DNA from: Actinobacteria bacterium UBA6100
Lineage (GTDB): Bacteria > Actinomycetota > Coriobacteriia > Anaerosomatales > Anaerosomataceae
Length of the DNA stretch: 64,000 bases
Direction of reading: 5' to 3'
Assembly (NCBI GenBank): GCA_002423585.1
Contig: DIWS01000017.1
Location: 8,586-72,585 of the forward strand
Positions within the stretch are counted from its first letter, which is position 1. Each line of letters opens with the position of its first letter. The notes beneath the pieces are model-generated. The model ran no database searches, was not told the DNA's origin, and worked only from the letters and a program-made list of their open reading frames with translations. Shown here in pieces: positions 62,001 through 64,000 of this stretch. The position numbers were made by a program, and so were the translations under genes.

Positions 62001-64000
62001 GTTCCAGCCGGCCGCGATGACCGCAGAGTCCGACGGGTCGGTATGACACTCGACACAGGTCACATCGACCTTCACGTGTTCGGACTTCAGGTCCATGTAG
62101 TGACAGTCAACGCAATCGTCCGTGTGAACGGCGAGGTGCTTGTCGGCCGGATAGTGGGTCGTGGCGACCGGCGTCTTCGCGTGGCAGCCTTCGCAGTCAG
62201 ACGACGTCTTCGTGTACGTGAGGTCGCCGCCGAACAGCGGGTTGTTGTGGCACGTGTTGCAGGCGGCAGACTCATCGCCCGGAACGAACTGGGCGTCGTG
62301 CGTCGGCAGGACCATGAGCTGATGGCAACCCGCACAATCAGCGCTGAGCGTCGAGGTCGCCGTGTGATTCATCCGGTCGTGCGCCGCACCGTGACAGTTG
62401 GCGCATGCGCCGCCGGTGATGGCGTCCCAATCGATCCGGAGGTCGTCCTCGTTCATGTGGCAGAGCTCGCACGTGTCGGTGTACTGCGGGTACTGCTTGC
62501 CCGCGCCGACGTACCGGGCGTGGACTTCCGGCAGGTCGGCCGACGGGTGGCACCCGGCGCCCTCGCACGCTTCGGGCGTCGTGAAACCGGTATGGCTCAT
62601 GCCGATGGCGGTGTGGAATGCGACGCCGCCCTCGTAGTGGCACGTGGTGCACTCGGCGGTCATCGATTCGGTGATCTCGAACTCCGCGTTGTGGCAGGTC
62701 ACGCATGAGGCGTCCATCGTGTCGCCGTGAAGCACGCGCAGATCGGCCGATTCGTGACAGCCTGCGCACGAGTCGCTCGATGTAGCCGTGTGCAGCGTGG
62801 CGATGTCACCGTGGATCTCGTGGCAACTCGAGCAGTCGGCGGTCTTGCCACTGAGATCGAGCCCGGCGTTCCTGTGGCACAGGGCGCAGGTGCTGTCGTA
62901 GTCGGGATACCGATCGAGATAGGCCTCATGCGCCTCGGGCAGTGTGCTCGCGTGGCAGCTGCCGCAACTCTCATCCATGTCGGTGAACGTGTGGCTCGCA
63001 TCCATGGCCGCATGGTAGTCGGTGCCCTCGGCGCTGTGACAGCTCGCACACTCGGCGGTGTGATCCGAGATCGCACCGATGCGCGTGCTCTTGTGGCACG
63101 TGGCGCACGTCGGATGAAGTGCGGTTGCGGCAACGTCGATGACCGTCTGGCCGGCCGCATGGCAGCTGCCGCACTCCAGACTCGCGGCAGTCGACGCCTC
63201 ATGGGCCGTCGAGTCGGTGTGGTACGCGGTGTGGCACGCCGAGCAGCGTGTGTCGTTGGTGGTGGCGATCGCCGCCTGCGTGGCGTCACCGGTGACCGAA
63301 CCGCTGGTCATGCCGGTGTAGAGGTCGTGGCACACGTCGCAGCCGACGAGCCCCGCCGAGCTCTTGTAGCCGCCGTTGTGCTCCAGCGTCAGGTTCGCGC
63401 TATGGCAGTCGCCGCACGGGACCTCGGGATCATCGACGAATGTCGAGGTGTGTATCGGGTTGATCGGCCCGTGCACCGGGTGACAGCTCTCACACGCGCT
63501 CAGGCCCTCGGCAATGGCGTTCTGCACGGCCGAGCCAGCGGGCTGGTCGTGGCAGGTGCCGCAGCTGAGCGGATTGCCCGCGTCGTCGAAGCGCGGGAAG
63601 ATCACGGGTCCGTTGAGAAAGAGACCCACGTGCTCGTCGACGAGGTTCGACGTGTGGCAACCCTTGCAGTCGCCGGTGGCTGCCGTACCGACCGAACCGG
63701 TGTAGTAGGAGTAGTTGGGGGCACCGTCTGCGTTCGCAAGCGGCGGAACAGCAGCGTGGGCGTCACGGTGGCCACCTACGCCGGTCACGGCACCATGGCA
63801 CGCGTCGCAGGAGGTGTCGCCCGCGCCTATCGCGTCCTGAACGGCGACCAGGATGCTGTCGTGGCATCCTCCGCACGAGAACGCAGTGTTGCGCTCGGCG
63901 TGGACAGTCATCAGGTCAGGTGTGGCGTGGCAGCCGACGCCTGAGCAGCTGAGAGCGTACGACGAGTGAGCGGTCGTGTCGTAGTGCTCGGCGAACGTGA
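59031..64000 (-). CDS. Giant multiheme cytochrome, at least 51 heme sites, discoidin C-terminus (5' end outside window)
   Basis: The frame stays open through the right edge, so at least 1655 residues belong to it; the signal peptide is not visible. I count 45 CxxCH and 6 CX4CH sites (CSGVGCH, CEGAGCH, CSTSGCH, CTDGGCH, CQQPGCH, CGGSGCH, CTDAGCH make seven with the edge one, leaving 44 CxxCH; total 51). Heme-free C-terminal parts follow: two carboxypeptidase-regulatory-like repeats (about 59680-59920 and 59420-59665, sharing TGTYTMTVSATGY-like text or close variants) and an F5/8 type C (discoidin) domain (59031-59415; AIDGRTDTYWRSKDG, FRIETSADGSTW). It should be exported and surface-bound, carrying electrons over a long distance. 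No sortase motif is seen at its end. Confidence 0.9.
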   Translation of the reverse strand, partial: TFAEHYDTTAHSSYALSCSGVGCHATPDLMTVHAERNTAFSCGGCHDSILVAVQDAIGAGDTSCDACHGAVTGVGGHRDAHAAVPPLANADGAPNYSYYTGSVGTAATGDCKGCHTSNLVDEHVGLFLNGPVIFPRFDDAGNPLSCGTCHDQPAGSAVQNAIAEGLSACESCHPVHGPINPIHTSTFVDDPEVPCGDCHSANLTLEHNGGYKSSAGLVGCDVCHDLYTGMTSGSVTGDATQAAIATTNDTRCSACHTAYHTDSTAHEASTAASLECGSCHAAGQTVIDVAATALHPTCATCHKSTRIGAISDHTAECASCHSAEGTDYHAAMDASHTFTDMDESCGSCHASTLPEAHEAYLDRYPDYDSTCALCHRNAGLDLSGKTADCSSCHEIHGDIATLHTATSSDSCAGCHESADLRVLHGDTMDASCVTCHNAEFEITESMTAECTTCHYEGGVAFHTAIGMSHTGFTTPEACEGAGCHPSADLPEVHARYVGAGKQYPQYTDTCELCHMNEDDLRIDWDAITGGACANCHGAAHDRMNHTATSTLSADCAGCHQLMVLPTHDAQFVPGDESAACNTCHNNPLFGGDLTYTKTSSDCEGCHAKTPVATTHYPADKHLAVHTDDCVDCHYMDLKSEHVKVDVTCVECHTDPSDSAVIAAGWNMNCDQCHMGSHDDKATRHASTRTDCSTSGCHESDVSAIHGGLPGGGCSSCHTGPTQLTSDLTKNCTDGGCHSGGYHSGLPELHTATASASCTRCHSEALPDGSQLEPIHDAVCATCHNTTIDASTKTAECTTCHNTTVSPYHGTMDDSHAFATMDAGCQQPGCHVKTLPEEHAKYLARYPQYTDTCALCHLNAAFDVSTKTADCSTCHTVHGNIDTLHGTTASQACVACHEYTDVRDVHGTSRETSCAVCHNAAAGRINWATTTIECASCHGTFTPADPNHYPLAKHDASAQSGCNQCHFMDMKAEHFKPSVAVGCVACHESKVDSFTSAWDKTCAACHPTNHGDKNVKHVSSTSNCGGSGCHVITDVSTIHAGLSGNGCYVCHKDPATPATTTTCTDAGCHANVGTNHHEAHNGASVNPSGCSGCHFMYLDDEHAALGYTCATCHDSTVTAVVAAIAAGDLQCKSCHPGMHGKQNYEFNPNMSSMHRVSAELPGMRSSYVVNGTTYTWTLPSTSLFLKTGWTTSSMMACDSCHRYSGATGPHGATMKVNMDPSYPADWQTKRLGTKTSYGDYRTSPSAAAYTGGYVGTSTGAVICDKCHNTNYRSMNRVHDKGDHEGAYCTDCHAQMPHGWRLPRLLAYTTDPSPYASRRIAGISLESHSASGDWDESDCFAGCDDHESSVSRVWPSAEVVVTTGNVSGTVTKSTGGALSGAMVSIAGKTATSSSTGTYSITGITAGTYTMTVSATGYTAWSGSVAITSGGTATQNVTLAPTSTTPTYGNVSGTVKNASGAAVSGATVSIGGKTATTSSTGAYSITSIATGTYTMTVSATGYTTWSGSVTINANTTVTQNVTLTAAATTETNVARSGTATASSTDGDNTPYRAIDGRTDTYWRSKDGNSQWFMVDLKSTKTVSRVVIDWDSSRYAKAFRIETSADGSTWTQKYSTTSGTSGVKTITFAAPTSARYVRLVCTSANDRHYRIKEFEVWGF
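60790..62768 (-). repeat. Tandem duplication of a 15-heme block inside the giant cytochrome
   Basis: Heme sites 15-29 (about 62768-61788) and 30-44 (about 61729-60795), counted from the first methionine in the window, match one for one. In both blocks sites 4, 13 and 15 are CX4CH and the other twelve are CxxCH. Shared text includes ARY.QYTDTC.LCH, CNQCHFMDMKAEH against CVDCHYMDLKSEH, and STIHAGL against SAIHGGL. The period is about 330-346 residues. A partial copy of the first six sites lies at about 62830-63175. Confidence 0.85.

Noticed and set aside
59031..63911. Treating the methionine at 63911 as the cytochrome start
   Set aside because: The frame continues upstream to the edge and contains another heme site (CSGVGCH). 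No ribosome site or signal peptide is present at that methionine.
60111..63944. Long plus-strand frames opposite the giant cytochrome
   Set aside because: Their repeated Trp/His/Ala text mirrors the regular CxxCH codons on the other strand. They are not genes.
59031..64000. Regularly spaced motifs that could suggest a CRISPR array
   Set aside because: The periodicity comes from heme-binding codons in one open frame. There are no conserved direct repeats of 25-40 bp with unique spacers.

Overview
The window is GC-rich bacterial DNA packed with operons, nearly all of them on the minus strand. GTG starts, ATGA/GTGA overlaps, T-box leaders and a very large investment in multiheme c-type cytochromes point to an anaerobic, respiring actinobacterium, perhaps near the Coriobacteriia. 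That placement is inferred from gene content and style, not tested.

Layout from left to right. (1) 1-4578: tryptophan operon trpE-trpGD-trpC-trpB2 (trpB2 cut by the window edge) behind a Trp-specifying T-box. (2) 4599-5732: SBF/ACR3-type transporter with a CsoR/CstR-like operator at its start point. (3) 5764-18549: histidine operon hisZ-G-D-C-B-H-A-F, two passenger genes, hisIE, then a tail of a degenerate M48 protease homologue, an FHA-fused trypsin-like protease and a PQQ-propeller lipoprotein. (4) 18550-31003: dnaE, a TrpR-like regulator, a VapBC pair, a FAH-family enzyme, an MFS exporter, cimA, a class A PBP, ilvE and a YbhN-type membrane protein. (5) 31266-45281: a membrane aminopropyltransferase-like protein, then two paralogous electron-transfer modules (A 32818-38490, B 39912-45281). 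Each has a TPR membrane protein, an NHL beta-propeller membrane protein, a secreted hexaheme cytochrome and two 12-heme membrane cytochromes. leuB lies between the modules, and leuA-leuC-leuD lie beyond module B. (6) 45381-48931: leuACD with a leucine-rich leader peptide. (7) 48982-57822: an XRE regulator, a repeat-bearing intergenic region, and ilvD-ilvB-ilvN-ilvC-aminotransferase-serA behind a second T-box. (8) 57879-58996: an AcuC/HDAC-family enzyme. (9) 59031-64000: the 3' part of a giant cytochrome with at least 51 heme-binding motifs, a tandemly duplicated 15-heme block and a C-terminal discoidin domain.

How it fits together: the biosynthetic half makes Trp, His, Leu, Ile, Val and probably Ser. 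It uses three visible control devices: a transcriptional T-box, a T-box that looks translational, and a ribosome-mediated leader peptide. The respiratory half looks like machinery to carry electrons from the quinone pool out of the cell. The 12-heme proteins begin with NapC/NrfH-like CxxCH arrangements beside membrane helices. The hexahemes resemble OmcS-type nanowire subunits in heme order and length. The NHL and TPR proteins are conserved partners in both copies. The giant cytochrome could bridge the cell wall or bind surfaces. No tRNA, rRNA, CRISPR array, insertion sequence or phage gene was seen.
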